This document shows, one piece after another, positions 8,655 to 18,068 of a stretch of DNA of 64,000 nucleotides. Positions within the stretch are counted from its first letter, which is position 1; each line of letters begins with the position of its first letter. The stretch spans positions 124,001 to 188,000 of the forward strand of contig CAWAOX010000015.1 in assembly GCA_963783835.1 (NCBI GenBank), given 5' to 3'. Under the pieces are notes generated by a model. The model ran no database searches. It saw only the letters and a list, made by a program, of their open reading frames with translations, and was not told the origin of the DNA. This stretch comes from CAIQPS01 sp963783835 (GTDB lineage: Bacteria > Actinomycetota > Thermoleophilia > RBG-16-64-13). The position numbers and the translations under genes were made by a program.

Positions 8655-8713
8655 CCCCTCGCGGGACGCGAGGGGCACCTCCAGCGGCCGGCTGATCTTC
8701 GATCGCCCGGCCG
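8655..8713 (+). promoter_or_regulatory. Tandem hairpins in the trp leader
   Basis: First hairpin 8654-8676 with arms CCCCTCGC/GCGAGGGG and loop GGGAC. Second pairing is CGGCCGG (8685-8691) with CCGGCCG (8707-8713). Both lie between the candidate leader peptide stop and hisI. They could form alternative structures controlled by a ribosome stalled at the Trp codons, but neither is followed by a T-run. They are GC-rich enough to occur by chance. Confidence 0.35.
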
Positions 8714-8767
8714 GTCTCCGGTGCGGCGACGCGCCACCCGACGGACAGCGACCACGAAAGAAGAGAC

Positions 8768-9211
8768 ATGCCAGAGCAGAACGATATCCCACAGCCGACG
8801 CCTATCTCGCACCCGGCCCCGGGCGCTGAGAACGCGGATACCGCCGCGGCCTTTCCCGCCGTCAAGTTCGACGCCAAGGGACTGGTGCCGTGCATCGTCC
8901 AGGAATGGACCACCGGCGAAGTCCTCATGCTGGCCTACATGAACCCCGAATCGCTTCGGCGGACGCTCGAGACCGGCACCACCTGGTTCTTCAGCCGCTC
9001 GCGAGACGAGTACTGGAACAAGGGCGCCACCTCCGGCCATTTCCAGAAGGTCCACGAGTTGCGTTACGACTGCGACGGCGACACCCTGCTGGCCATCGTC
9101 GAGCAGACCGGCGCCGCTTGCCACACCGGGGACTTCACCTGCTTCGACGGCCGATGGCTCAGTTCGGCCACCGGAGAGAAGCCGCCCTTCCTCGCTCGCC
9201 GAGAAGAGTAG
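8768..9211 (+). CDS. hisI: Phosphoribosyl-AMP cyclohydrolase
   Basis: Third step of histidine synthesis: opens the purine ring of phosphoribosyl-AMP, Zn/Mg dependent. The 147-residue protein has an unconserved Pro/Ala-rich N-terminus of about 30 residues, then the complete family signature: WFFSRSRDEYWNKGATSGH, then YDCDGDTLL and GAACHTGDFTCF, supplying the metal-binding Asp and Cys residues. It lacks the HisE pyrophosphatase domain, so it is the monofunctional form. It begins the trp transcription unit, 6 bases before trpE, and no other his gene is in the window. Histidine and tryptophan synthesis both draw on phosphoribosyl pyrophosphate, and hisI next to trp genes is seen elsewhere. Confidence 0.96.
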   Translation: MPEQNDIPQPTPISHPAPGAENADTAAAFPAVKFDAKGLVPCIVQEWTTGEVLMLAYMNPESLRRTLETGTTWFFSRSRDEYWNKGATSGHFQKVHELRYDCDGDTLLAIVEQTGAACHTGDFTCFDGRWLSSATGEKPPFLARREE

Positions 9212-9217
9212 GCGGCC

Positions 9218-10748
9218 ATGACATCCGGCATCATCGCCACCGCGCCCTCACTCGAAGAGGCGCGGAGGTTCAGCGCCAGCTATAACGTCATCCCGGTCTC
9301 GCACCGCTTCCTGGACGACACCGAGACGCCGGTCTCCGCCTTCCTGAAGCTGCGGCAGCCGGCCGGGTGCTTCCTGCTCGAGAGCGCGGAGCAAGGTCTG
9401 CGGCTGGGCCGCTACTCCTTCCTGGGCGTCAAGGCCTGGGAGAGTGTCCGACTGAGCGGGGGCATTGTCACGGTACGGCGCGGAGGAGTCGACGCAGCCG
9501 AGGACCTGGCCGCCCACGGCGGCGACCCGTTCGCGTTCATGGCCCGTCATCTGGCCAAGTACCGGGTGCCGCCCCTCGAAGACCTGCCGCCCTTTGTCGG
9601 CGGCGCCGTAGGCTACTTCGGCTACGACTGCGTGCGCCACGTCGAACACCTCCCTGCGCCCCCGCCCGACGATCTGGGCCTGCCCGACATGGCGTTCCTG
9701 CTGACCGACGTCGTCGTGGTGTTCGACCACCTGCGGCACACCATCACCCTGCTCACCAACATCTTCACCGACGAGGAGCCCGACATAGACGCAGCCTACG
9801 CGGCCGCGGTCGAGCGCTTGGTCGATGTCAAGGCCCGGCTGCGGGCCCCGCTTCCGTCTGCCGACGGCGCGGCGCACCGCGATCCCGCTGTCGCTTCCAG
9901 TGGCGCCCCGGTGCACTCCACGTTCGAACAGGAGCGTTTCCTGGCCGGCGTAGAGCGGATCCGGGAGTACATCCGCGCGGGAGACGCGTTCCAGGTGGTG
10001 CTGTCCCAGCGCTTCGAGCTGCCGGTATCGGTCAGCGGGTTCTCCATCTATAGGGGTCTGCGGGCGGTGAACCCCAGCCCGTACATGTACTACATCTCGT
10101 TCCGCGATTTCGAGGTGGTCGGATCCAGCCCGGAACCGCTGGTCACGGTGACCGGCCGCTATGCCGAGACCCGGCCCATCGCCGGCACCCGGCCCCGGGG
10201 AGCCACCCCGGCCGAGGACGCGCGGCTGGCCGAGGAGATGCTGAAAGACGAAAAGGAACGGGCCGAGCATCTGATGCTGGTCGATCTCGGCCGGAACGAT
10301 CTGGGCAGGGTATGCCGGCCGGGCACGGTCCGCGTGGACAGCTTCATGGAGGTCGAGCGGTACAGCCACGTGATGCACATGGTGTCGTCGGTGTCGGGCG
10401 AGTTGGAGGACGGGGTGGGCGCGATGGACGCCCTGCGCGCCGTCGTTCCCTGCAGGGACGGTCTCCGGGGCGCCGAAAGTGCGGGCCATGGAGATCATCG
10501 ACGAACTCGAGCCCGTGCGCCGCGGTCCCTACGCCGGTGCGATCGGATACCTCAGCCACTCCGGCGACCTCGACTCCTGCATCTACATCCGCACCATCCT
10601 CGTACGCGGCGGCCGGGCCTATGTGCAGGCAGGGGCCGGCATCGTCGCGGATTCCGACCCCGAGAGCGAGTACCGGGAGACCCAGAACAAGGCCGGGGCG
10701 ATGCTCCGGGCGATCGAACTAGCGGCCACTCAAGAGGAATGGGAGTAG
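9218..10748 (+). CDS. trpE: Anthranilate synthase component I (one +1 frameshift at about 10451)
   Basis: Converts chorismate to anthranilate with ammonia from TrpG. After removal of one base the product is 509 residues with the N-terminal regulatory region and the chorismate-binding domain (AGDAFQVVLSQRFELP, RPIAGTRPRGATP, LMLVDLGRNDLGRV). At 10451 an extra T in CCCTGCAGGG shifts frame 2 to frame 3. Before it the protein reads ALRAVVP; after it AGTVSGAPKVRAMEIIDELEP resumes the family motif without a missing residue. The raw frame therefore runs into trpG and looks like a TrpE-TrpG fusion, which it is not. Starts 6 bases after hisI; trpG follows 5 bases after the stop. Confidence 0.93.
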
Positions 10749-10753
10749 GTCAG

Positions 10754-11451
<698 letters not shown>

Positions 11452-11455
<4 letters not shown>

Positions 11456-12610
11456 GCGCCCTGGCCACGGCCGCCACGCCGGCTTCGGCACCGGCCGCCT
11501 GCCGGGCCCGGGCGCCGCATCTCCTCGAGTTCGCCGACGCCCTCCGCCGTCTGGCTGAGAAACAGGATCTCACGCGCGCGGAGGCCGCCTGCGTCCTCGA
11601 TCAGCTTGTCAGCGGGCAGGTGGACGACGTGCAGATAGCGGCCTTTCTCATGGGGCTCAGAGTCAAGGGGGAGACCGCCGACGAGATCGCGGGATTGGCG
11701 GACGGCATGCGCCGTGCGGCCATCGGCGTCGACAGCGTCCATCAGAGGAGCGCTCGTAGACGTCGTCGGCACCGGCGGAGACTCGCTGGGCACGTTCAAT
11801 ATCTCCACGACCGCGGCCTTCGTCGCGGCCGGGGCGGGGGTCAAGATAGCCAAGCACGGCAACCGGGCCGCGAGCTCGCGCTGCGGCTCGGCCGACGTGC
11901 TCGAGGCGCTCGGAATACAGATAGGTCTGGGACCGCGGGAGGTCGCTACATGCATCGACGAGGTGGGGATGGGCTTCATGCTCGCCTCGGTGCACCATCC
12001 GGCGGCCGGGAGAGTCGCAGGCGTACGGCGCGCCCTTGGTGTCCGCACGGTCTTCAACCTGCTGGGCCCGCTTACCAACCCCGCCGGCGCTCTCCGCCAG
12101 TTGATCGGAGTGAGCAGCCCGCAGCACCTCCATGTCATGGCCGACGCGCTCGCTCGCATGGGCTGCGAGCATGCCCTCGTCGTGTGTGGAGACCTGGGCA
12201 TGGACGAGTTCTCGGTCACGGGATCGAACAAGGCGATAGAGGTTACGCGCGGCGTGGCTCACCGCTCGTTCCGGGTCGAGCCGGAAGACTGCGGCCTGGC
12301 CCGGCACCCGCTCGCGGCCCTGGCCGGAGGCGACGCGAGGGAGAACGCCGCCATCACCCGCGACGTGCTCGAAGGCCGGCCGGGGGGGCCGCGCGATGCC
12401 GTCTTGATGAATGCAGCCGCGGCCTTCTATGTTGCCGGCACTGCCCTGTCCTTTTCCGAGGGCGTAGACCTCGCGCGCGCCTCCATCGACTCGGGACGCG
12501 CGCTGGACGTGCTCGAGCACATGATCGCTGTGACCAACCGGCTGGCGCGCGGGGAGGGCGGCGACGGCGCCCGCGTCGGCGGCGGCCCCGGGGAGGGCGG
12601 ACCCGCGTGA
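11452..12610 (+). CDS. trpD: Anthranilate phosphoribosyltransferase (one +1 frameshift near 11720-11752)
   Basis: Joins phosphoribosyl pyrophosphate to anthranilate. Frame 1 encodes the helical N-terminal domain (DLTRAEAACVLDQLVSGQV, AAFLMGLRVKGET); frame 2 then gives LVDVVGTGGDSLGTFNISTT, the PRPP-binding motif, KHGNRAASSRCGSADVLEALG, and GPLTNPA. The switch requires one extra base between about 11720 and 11752, near GGAGCGCTCG. The corrected length is about 385 residues, slightly longer than usual because of an Ala-rich start and Gly-rich end. ATGA overlap with trpG and GTGA overlap with trpC. Confidence 0.92.
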
Positions 12611-13443
12611 GTGGCGCCTCTTATCTAGACGCCATCCTTCCCGACGTTCGCCGCCGCCTCGCCGAGCGCAAGGCATGCGTGTCTCGGGCCGAACTACAGA
12701 AGATGAGCGCTCCGGGCAGGCGGCCCTCGTTCGCCGAGGCTCTGGGGACCCCCGGCGTCTCGGTCATCGCTGAGGTGAAGCGTTTCTCCCCAAGCAAAGG
12801 GCCCCTGCGGCCGGACCTGGATGTCGGCTCACTGGTCGCCGCCTACGAGGCCGGCGGTGCCGTGGCCGTCTCGGTTCTCACCGAGGGTGACCATTTCGGG
12901 GGAAGCCTCGCCGACCTGCGGGAGGCGGCGGCGACTACGCGGCTGCCTCTGCTCCGCAAGGATTTCGTCATCGACTCGTATCAGGTCCACGAAGCTTGGG
13001 CTTTCGGGGCTTCGGCCGTCTTGCTGATCGCCGCCCTTCTCGATGACAGGGCGTTACGGTCGTTATCGAAGCTGGCCGTGGACTTCGGTCTGGACGTATT
13101 GTTGGAGGTGCACGACGAGAGGGAGATGGCGCGCGCGCTTGACCTGGGGGAAGTGGTCATCGGTATCAACAACCGTGATCTCCGCACGTTCGAGGTCTCG
13201 CTCGAGACGAGTCGCCGGTTGGCGGGGCTGGTTCCTGCCGGCCGACTGCTGGTCTCGGAGAGCGGGATCAGGGACCGCACCGATCTGGAGGAACTCGCGT
13301 CGGCAGGCATAGACGCCGTGCTTGTGGGGGAAAGCTTACTGAGGGTGGGGGCGGTCGCGCCCGCGGTCTCCGCGCTCGCGCATCCCGTGCCCGTGGTGGC
13401 CCGGCGCTCTGGTGAGAAGGTGCATGTGGAGGAGGTCCGATGA
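12607..13443 (+). CDS. trpC: Indole-3-glycerol phosphate synthase
   Basis: Closes the indole ring. A 278-residue TIM barrel with IAEVKRFSPSKGPLRPD (catalytic Lys), VAVSVLTEGDHFGGSL, PLLRKDFVIDSYQVHEA, IGINNRDLRTFEV and LVSESGIRDRTDL, all family hallmarks. The GTG start at 12607 overlaps the trpD stop (GTGA); the raw reading frame continues from upstream only because of the trpD frameshift. The stop overlaps the universal-stress gene by ATGA. It is a separate TrpC, not fused to TrpF as in enteric bacteria. Confidence 0.96.
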   Translation: MSGASYLDAILPDVRRRLAERKACVSRAELQKMSAPGRRPSFAEALGTPGVSVIAEVKRFSPSKGPLRPDLDVGSLVAAYEAGGAVAVSVLTEGDHFGGSLADLREAAATTRLPLLRKDFVIDSYQVHEAWAFGASAVLLIAALLDDRALRSLSKLAVDFGLDVLLEVHDEREMARALDLGEVVIGINNRDLRTFEVSLETSRRLAGLVPAGRLLVSESGIRDRTDLEELASAGIDAVLVGESLLRVGAVAPAVSALAHPVPVVARRSGEKVHVEEVR

Positions 13444-14276
13444 TCACATCTTTGCTCGTCGCGGTCGATTCGTCCGTATACGCCCACTCGGCCCAGGAAC
13501 AGGCGGTGGCCCTCGGCAAGGCGTACCAGGCCAGGCTGACCGGCCTCTACGTGCTCGACATCCGCTACGTCGAGATGCCGCCGTATGTCGACTATTCCTA
13601 CACCTTCGAGGCGGTCCCGCCGGTCCTTGCGCCTCTCGACGTGATGGAGAGCTTCAGGACCAAGAGCGAACGCATACTGAACGATCTACGGGAGTTCGTG
13701 AGCGCCGCCGGACTGCCGGTCGACACGCGCACCGAGGAGGGGGTTCCGAGCCAGATCATCGCCGACGTAGGCCGGGCCCACGACCTCATCGTCATGGGCA
13801 AGCGAGGCGAGCACGCCAAGTGGGGGAGGGACCTTCTCGGGTCCACCGCCGAGAACGTGGCCCGGCGCTCCGCGACGCCCGTGCTCCTGGTGGAGCCCGC
13901 TCATAGGCCGCTCTCCAAGGCGCTCGTGATGTTCGACGGCAGCAACCCGGCCAATAGGGCACTGAAGATGGCCGCCGATCTTGCGGCGCGGGTCGGCCTC
14001 GCCTTGACCGTGCTCACCGTGGACGACGACGCCAACAGAGCGCGCGCCACCCAGGCTGAGGCGGCGGCCTATCTGGAGCCGCTCGGGCTGGAGGCTGAGT
14101 GCATGGTCCTCTCCGGGAGGGCGGCGAAAGCAACCTCCGGCCAGCTCGCCAAGGACCCGGCGGATGTGGTGATCATGGGCATGCGCGGACATTCCGTGCT
14201 CCACGACCTCATCCTCGGCAGCACTGCCGAGCAACTCATGCGGTCCGTAGAACTCCCGATCCTGCTCGTCCCATGA
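13440..14276 (+). CDS. Tandem-domain universal stress protein inside the trp operon
   Basis: A 278-residue protein of two UspA-like domains (about 1-145 and 150-278), each a nucleotide-binding Rossmann-like fold. The second keeps the ATP-binding pattern G-x2-G-x9-G-S (GMRGHSVLHDLILGST). The first has GKRGEHAKWGRDLLGST with one extra residue between the glycines, so its ATP binding is less certain. Its start overlaps trpC and its stop overlaps trpF, both by 4 bases, so it is co-translated with tryptophan enzymes. No enzymatic step in the pathway is missing that it could fill; its role here is unknown, perhaps signalling energy or stress state. Confidence 0.9.
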   Translation: MITSLLVAVDSSVYAHSAQEQAVALGKAYQARLTGLYVLDIRYVEMPPYVDYSYTFEAVPPVLAPLDVMESFRTKSERILNDLREFVSAAGLPVDTRTEEGVPSQIIADVGRAHDLIVMGKRGEHAKWGRDLLGSTAENVARRSATPVLLVEPAHRPLSKALVMFDGSNPANRALKMAADLAARVGLALTVLTVDDDANRARATQAEAAAYLEPLGLEAECMVLSGRAAKATSGQLAKDPADVVIMGMRGHSVLHDLILGSTAEQLMRSVELPILLVP

Positions 14277-15035
14277 CGGCGGCGGACGTGACCATCGGGC
14301 CCCTGGTGAAGATATGCGGTCTCACGCGATCCGAGGATGTCGCCCTCGCCGTAGGACTCGGCGCCTGGGCGGTCGGCTTCGTGTTTGCGCCCAGTCCCCG
14401 GCGGGTGACCGGCGAGGTCGCACACCGGCTCGCGCTCGCGGCTCGGCAGACGGCTGCCCGGCCGCTGACCATTGGGGTGTTCGGCGATAGCCCGGCGGAG
14501 GCGATCGCGGACATGGCGGAGGCGGTCGGGCTTGACGCAGTGCAGTTGCACGGGTCCCAGCCGGGTGCGGCCGTCATGCGAGAAGCGCTCGCCGATCGGG
14601 AACCGAGAGTGCTGGTCATCCAGGCCGTCCCGGTCCCGGCGGCTGGGATGAGCGCGGCCGAGTTGCGGGAGACCGTCGCCGTGGCACGGCAGGGGGCGGA
14701 CCTGATCTTGTTCGACACGCGATCAGAGGGCCGATGGGGCGGCACGGGAAGGACCTTCCCCTGGGAGACCGCCCGGGAGGCGGCCGGAGATTCGCCCTAT
14801 CTGGTGGCAGGCGGCATCGGGCCCCACAACATCGAGGCAGCGCTTGAGGCGTCGGGCGCGTGGGGCGTGGACGTGTCCAGCGGGGTGGAGCGGGCGCCGG
14901 GCATCAAGGACGAGGCGCTGTTGCGCGCGCTGTTCGCCCCTCTGGCCGGAGTCGCGCGGAGTCGCCGCGGGAGTCGGCGCCGGGGTCGCACGCCCGGCCG
15001 AAGACCAGAAACGACAAGAAGGAACGACGATTTGA
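14273..15035 (+). CDS. trpF: Phosphoribosylanthranilate isomerase (probable +1 frameshift at about 14957)
   Basis: Isomerises phosphoribosylanthranilate. The TIM barrel is clear: VKICGLTRSEDVALAVGLGA with the catalytic Cys, FAPSPRRVT, AVQLHGSQ, ILFDTRSEGRWGGTGRTFPW, and VAGGIGPHNIEAAL. After ALFAPLAGVA the raw frame turns Arg-rich and has no stop before trpB. Removing one base near 14957 restores a low-complexity tail (GVAAGVGAGVARPAEDQK) ending in a TGA at 15033-15035 that overlaps the trpB TTG start (TTGA), the same arrangement as the other junctions in this operon. The C-terminal frameshift is inferred from composition and overlap, and is less secure than the others. Confidence 0.88.
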
Positions 15036-16211
15036 GCACAGCAGCACCGTTTTGGCCCTTACGGAGGCCGCTACGTCCCCGAGACTCTGGTGTCGGCGCT
15101 CGAGGAACTGGACGCCGCTTATGACGGATACCGGGACGACCCGGCCTTCGTGGAGGAACTGCGTTCTCTTCTCGCCGACTACGCCGGGCGTCCGACCCCG
15201 CTCTTCCGCGCCGACCGCCTGTCGGAGCGGGCGGGTTGCCGCGTGTACCTCAAGCGGGAGGACCTGGCTCACACCGGGGCCCACAAGATCAACAACACCC
15301 TCGGCCAGATTCTGCTGGCCGCGAGGATGGGGAAGAGGCGGATCATCGCCGAGACGGGGGCCGGCCAGCACGGCGTGGCCACGGCCACGGTAGCGGCTCT
15401 TTTCGGCCTGGAATGCCACGTCTACATGGGTGAGGAAGACATCCGCCGCCAGGAACTCAACGTGTTCCGGATGAAGTTGCTGGGGGCCGAGGTCGTGCCG
15501 GTGACTTCGGGAAGCGGCACGCTCAAGGACGCGACGAACGAAGCTATCCGCGACTGGGTGGCGCACGTGGAGGACACGCACTACATCATCGGCTCGGTAG
15601 TCGGTCCGGCCCCCTATCCCGCTATGGTGCGCGACTTCCAGGCGGTCATCGGCCGGGAGACGCGGGGCCAGGTGCAGGCGAAAGAGGGACAGCTGCCGGA
15701 CGTGCTCGTTGCCTGTGTAGGCGCCGGAAGCAACGCCATCGGGATGTTCCACGAGTTCGTGGACGACCCGGGCGTCCGCATGGTGGGCGTCGAGGCCGGC
15801 GGGCTGGGTCTCGAGAGCGGCAAGCACGGAGCCTCCTTGGCCCGGGGCACCGCGGGGATCCTGCACGGCTCGTATTCCTACGTGCTCCAGGACCAAGACG
15901 GCCAGATCCAGGAGGCCCACTCGGTGGCGGCCGGCCTCGACTATCCCTCAGTCGGTCCCGAGCACGCCTTCCTCAAAGACTCGGGGCGAGTCCAGTACAC
16001 GACGGCCACCGACGAAGAGGCGCTTGCAGCGTTCCAGACCCTGTCCCGGCTGGAGGGCATCATCCCCGCCCTGGAGAGCGCGCATGCCATCGCCTATCTG
16101 TTGAGGGGGGATCACGGGTTCGGCGAAAGCGACGTGGTGGTGGTCAGCCTCTCCGGTCGAGGGGACAAGGACGTGTACAGCGTCGCCGGCATCCTGGGGA
16201 TGAAGCCGTGA
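15032..16211 (+). CDS. trpB: Tryptophan synthase beta chain (one +1 frameshift at 15050-15053)
   Basis: PLP enzyme joining indole and serine. From the TTG at 15032 frame 2 reads LSTAAPF; one extra T in TTTT (15050-15053) shifts to frame 3, which continues GPYGGRYVPETLVSALEEL, the expected N-terminus. The body has KREDLAHTGAHKINNTLGQ with the PLP lysine, ETGAGQHGVATA, CVGAGSNAIGMFHEF (phosphate-binding loop), and the family C-terminus. Corrected length is 392 residues. An uncorrected reading would start internally at 15090 and lose the conserved N-terminus. Its stop overlaps trpA (GTGA). Confidence 0.95.
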
Positions 16212-17044
16212 GCGCCCAGAAGAGCCGCCTGACCGAGGCTTTTCGGCGAGCGGACCACCCCCTGCTGATCCCCTACGCCGTCGGGGGCTATCCGGACCTC
16301 GACTCCTGTCGCAGCATACTGCGCACCTATGCCGAGACCGGCGCTGGAGTGATCGAGATCGGGGTGCCGTTCTCGGATCCTCTCGCCGACGGGCCGGTCA
16401 TCCAGGCCGCCTCGCAGGCGGCGTTGCGGGCCGGGACCCGGCCGGGCGACGTGCTCGACCTTGCGGAGGAGGCGGCCGGGTCCGGCACGCCCGTGGTCCT
16501 TCTCAGCTACCTGAACACGATCCTGGCCTACGGTCCAGCGCGCTTCTTCGCCGACTGCGGACGCAAGGGGGTGGCGGGAATAGTGGTACCCGACGTTCCT
16601 GTGGAGGAGGCCGCGGATCTTCAGCGCAAGGCGCGGGAGTGCCAGGTCGATGTCGTCCTTCTCGTCGCCCCGACAAGCACGGAGTCGAGACTGGCCCGGA
16701 TCGCCGGCGCCGCTTCGGGGTTCATCTACTGCGTCTCGACCACAGGAGTGACCGGAGCGAGAGCGGCCCTGCGGGCGGACCTTCCCGAGTTCGTGGCTCG
16801 GGTGAGGCGGCACACCTCGCTGCCTCTCGCTGTGGGGTTCGGCGTATCGACGGCCGAGCAGGCGGGCGCGGTCGCCCGTTATGCCGACGGAGTCATAATC
16901 GGAAGCACGCTCGTCGACATCGTGGCGAAGAGTGAGAGCGTCGAGTTGGCCCTGCCCCGGTTACGGACGTTTCTCGAAGAAGCCGGCGAGGCGGTCGCTA
17001 CCGGCTGGGCGTCCGATGGCGCAGCGGCGACCTTCAGTGGGTGA
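16208..17044 (+). CDS. trpA: Tryptophan synthase alpha chain
   Basis: Cleaves indole-3-glycerol phosphate and channels indole to TrpB. The 278-residue barrel shows PLLIPYAVGGYPD, the catalytic Glu in IEIGVPFSDPLADGP, LLSYLNTILAYG, VPDVPVEEA (second catalytic Asp), CVSTTGVTGAR and VGFGVSTAEQA. The GTG start overlaps trpB. It is the last gene of the operon; its 3' end overlaps the bldD gene by 11 bases in a convergent arrangement, and no terminator is visible between them. Confidence 0.96.
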   Translation: MSAQKSRLTEAFRRADHPLLIPYAVGGYPDLDSCRSILRTYAETGAGVIEIGVPFSDPLADGPVIQAASQAALRAGTRPGDVLDLAEEAAGSGTPVVLLSYLNTILAYGPARFFADCGRKGVAGIVVPDVPVEEAADLQRKARECQVDVVLLVAPTSTESRLARIAGAASGFIYCVSTTGVTGARAALRADLPEFVARVRRHTSLPLAVGFGVSTAEQAGAVARYADGVIIGSTLVDIVAKSESVELALPRLRTFLEEAGEAVATGWASDGAAATFSG

Positions 17045-17534
17045 TGAGGACGCCCTCTTTTTCGAGGTATTCCTTGAGCATCTGCGGCCGGATGCCGTAG
17101 AGCCCCGATATGTAGGTGAGATCATCCTTGCGGATGGTGAGCAGTTCCTCAGAGGGGTCGCCCCGCAGCTTCCGTAGGAAGGCCAGGTAGGTCTCGAGCG
17201 GGCGGCGCTCCTCGGGCTCGAGCCTGTCGAGAAGGTCGAGACGGATGCGGAGAGGTGTGCCTTTGCTCAGCGTGCGCTGAAACTCGGGCTCGTCCTCGAC
17301 ATCGAGGATCGACATGGGAGATTGGCCGTAGATGCTGGCGAGTTCGTACAGTCTTTCCAGGCTGAGGCTGCGCTTGCCGCGCTCGTAGGCGCTGAGGGTG
17401 GAGACCACGAACGAATCTCCCGATCGGTCGCACACCTCTTGGAGGCTCATGCCTCGCTCCTGACGGAGCCGCCTGAGCCTCTCGCCGACCATCTCGGCGT
17501 AACGTCTCTCTTTGTCCTGTTGTCTCTCGTCCAT
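17034..17534 (-). CDS. bldD: BldD-like regulator with cyclic-di-GMP-binding signature
   Basis: A 166-residue regulator with an N-terminal Xre-type helix-turn-helix (about 15-75; RLRRLRQERGMSLQEVCDRS and SAYERGKRSLSLERL) and a C-terminal domain like that of Streptomyces BldD. The C-domain carries RGD (124-126), 8 residues, then RKDD (135-138), the RxD-x8-RxxD signature that binds cyclic-di-GMP in BldD. The ending YISGLYGIRPQMLKEYLEKEGVL also fits. In Streptomyces, BldD bound to cyclic-di-GMP represses development genes; here the target genes are unknown. BldD is typical of Actinobacteria and supports that placement. Convergent with trpA, divergent in orientation from the catabolic operon. Confidence 0.88.
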   Translation of the reverse strand: MDERQQDKERRYAEMVGERLRRLRQERGMSLQEVCDRSGDSFVVSTLSAYERGKRSLSLERLYELASIYGQSPMSILDVEDEPEFQRTLSKGTPLRIRLDLLDRLEPEERRPLETYLAFLRKLRGDPSEELLTIRKDDLTYISGLYGIRPQMLKEYLEKEGVLITH

Positions 17535-17674
17535 ATTGAAAAGTGTAGCAGCGTGGGAGAACGAAATCTACGGTGACGACAGCCCTTCCAACACAAATTT
17601 TCGCGTTTGGCGGTAGAAATCCTTCTCGCCGCCCGACGGCGCACCGATTCAGGGCAACGAGCGCAGGACGAAGG

Positions 17675-17760
17675 TGCCGAAGGCGGGGGTCGAACCCGCA
17701 CGAGGTGTGAGCCTCACTGGAGTTTGAGTCCAGCGCGTCTGCCAATTCCGCCACTTCGGC
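17675..17760 (-). tRNA. tRNA-Leu, anticodon CAA
   Basis: An 86-nt tRNA on the minus strand. Acceptor arms GCCGAAG / CTTCGGC plus discriminator A; D-arm with GGCGGAATTGGCAGACGC; anticodon stem CTGGA / TCCAG with loop CTCAAAC giving anticodon CAA (reads UUG); a long variable arm; TPsiC loop GGTTCGACCCC. The long variable arm and discriminator A identify a class-II leucine tRNA. The 3' CCA is not encoded. Confidence 0.96.
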
Positions 17761-17781
17761 CAGCTGAAACGATTGGGCCGT

Positions 17782-17787
17782 ATTATA
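17782..17787 (-). promoter_or_regulatory. -10 element of the tRNA-Leu gene
   Basis: On the minus strand a perfect TATAAT lies 22 bases before the tRNA 5' end, an appropriate distance for a -10 box. No convincing -35 sequence is seen at 16-18 bases. Confidence 0.5.
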
Positions 17788-17831
17788 GTCGAAGGACAAC
17801 GCCCATGGATCGTGATTTGCACGGGCGGGAG

Positions 17832-17866
17832 TACCACTAAGCGGAGCACTGTGCCACTATGCGGTA
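17832..17866. promoter_or_regulatory. Tandem IclR-type operators before the phloroglucinol operon
   Basis: Two 15-base elements, TACCACTAAGCGGAG (17832-17846) and TGCCACTATGCGGTA (17852-17866), are 20 bases apart centre to centre and share CC-N7-GG with the perfect inverted repeats found before other operons of the island. They lie in the 308-base gap between tRNA-Leu and the BKACE gene, otherwise gene-free. Two sites on the same helix face suit a tetrameric IclR regulator. Inferred from pattern only. Confidence 0.5.
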
Positions 17867-17871
17867 TTGGC

Positions 17872-17899
17872 TTGAGCCGCTTTGGGAAACGGCTAAGCT
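17872..17899 (+). promoter_or_regulatory. Candidate promoter of the phloroglucinol operon
   Basis: TTGAGC (17872-17877), 16 bases, then TAAGCT (17894-17899), just downstream of the tandem operators and about 170 bases before the BKACE start. Both boxes are weak matches to the sigma-70 consensus, as expected for a regulated promoter; another site could be used. Confidence 0.3.
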
Positions 17900-18068
17900 G
17901 CCGCTCGTTAGGTAACGGAATGGTGTAGAGTTGTTCTCGAACTCACTGTCAAAGCTGAGCCGGGATCTGGGTTGCCGGGTCGTTTTTGTTCCGCCCGCCG
18001 GGGTCATTGTGGTGCGTCCTCATGCCCATTGCCGGGTTGTATCGACAACAAGACGTGGAGGTTGACGT

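Noticed and set aside
14099..15124. A TrpF-TrpB fusion in one frame
   Set aside because: The Arg-rich joint is out of character; one base less gives a normal TrpF tail and a TTGA overlap with the trpB start.
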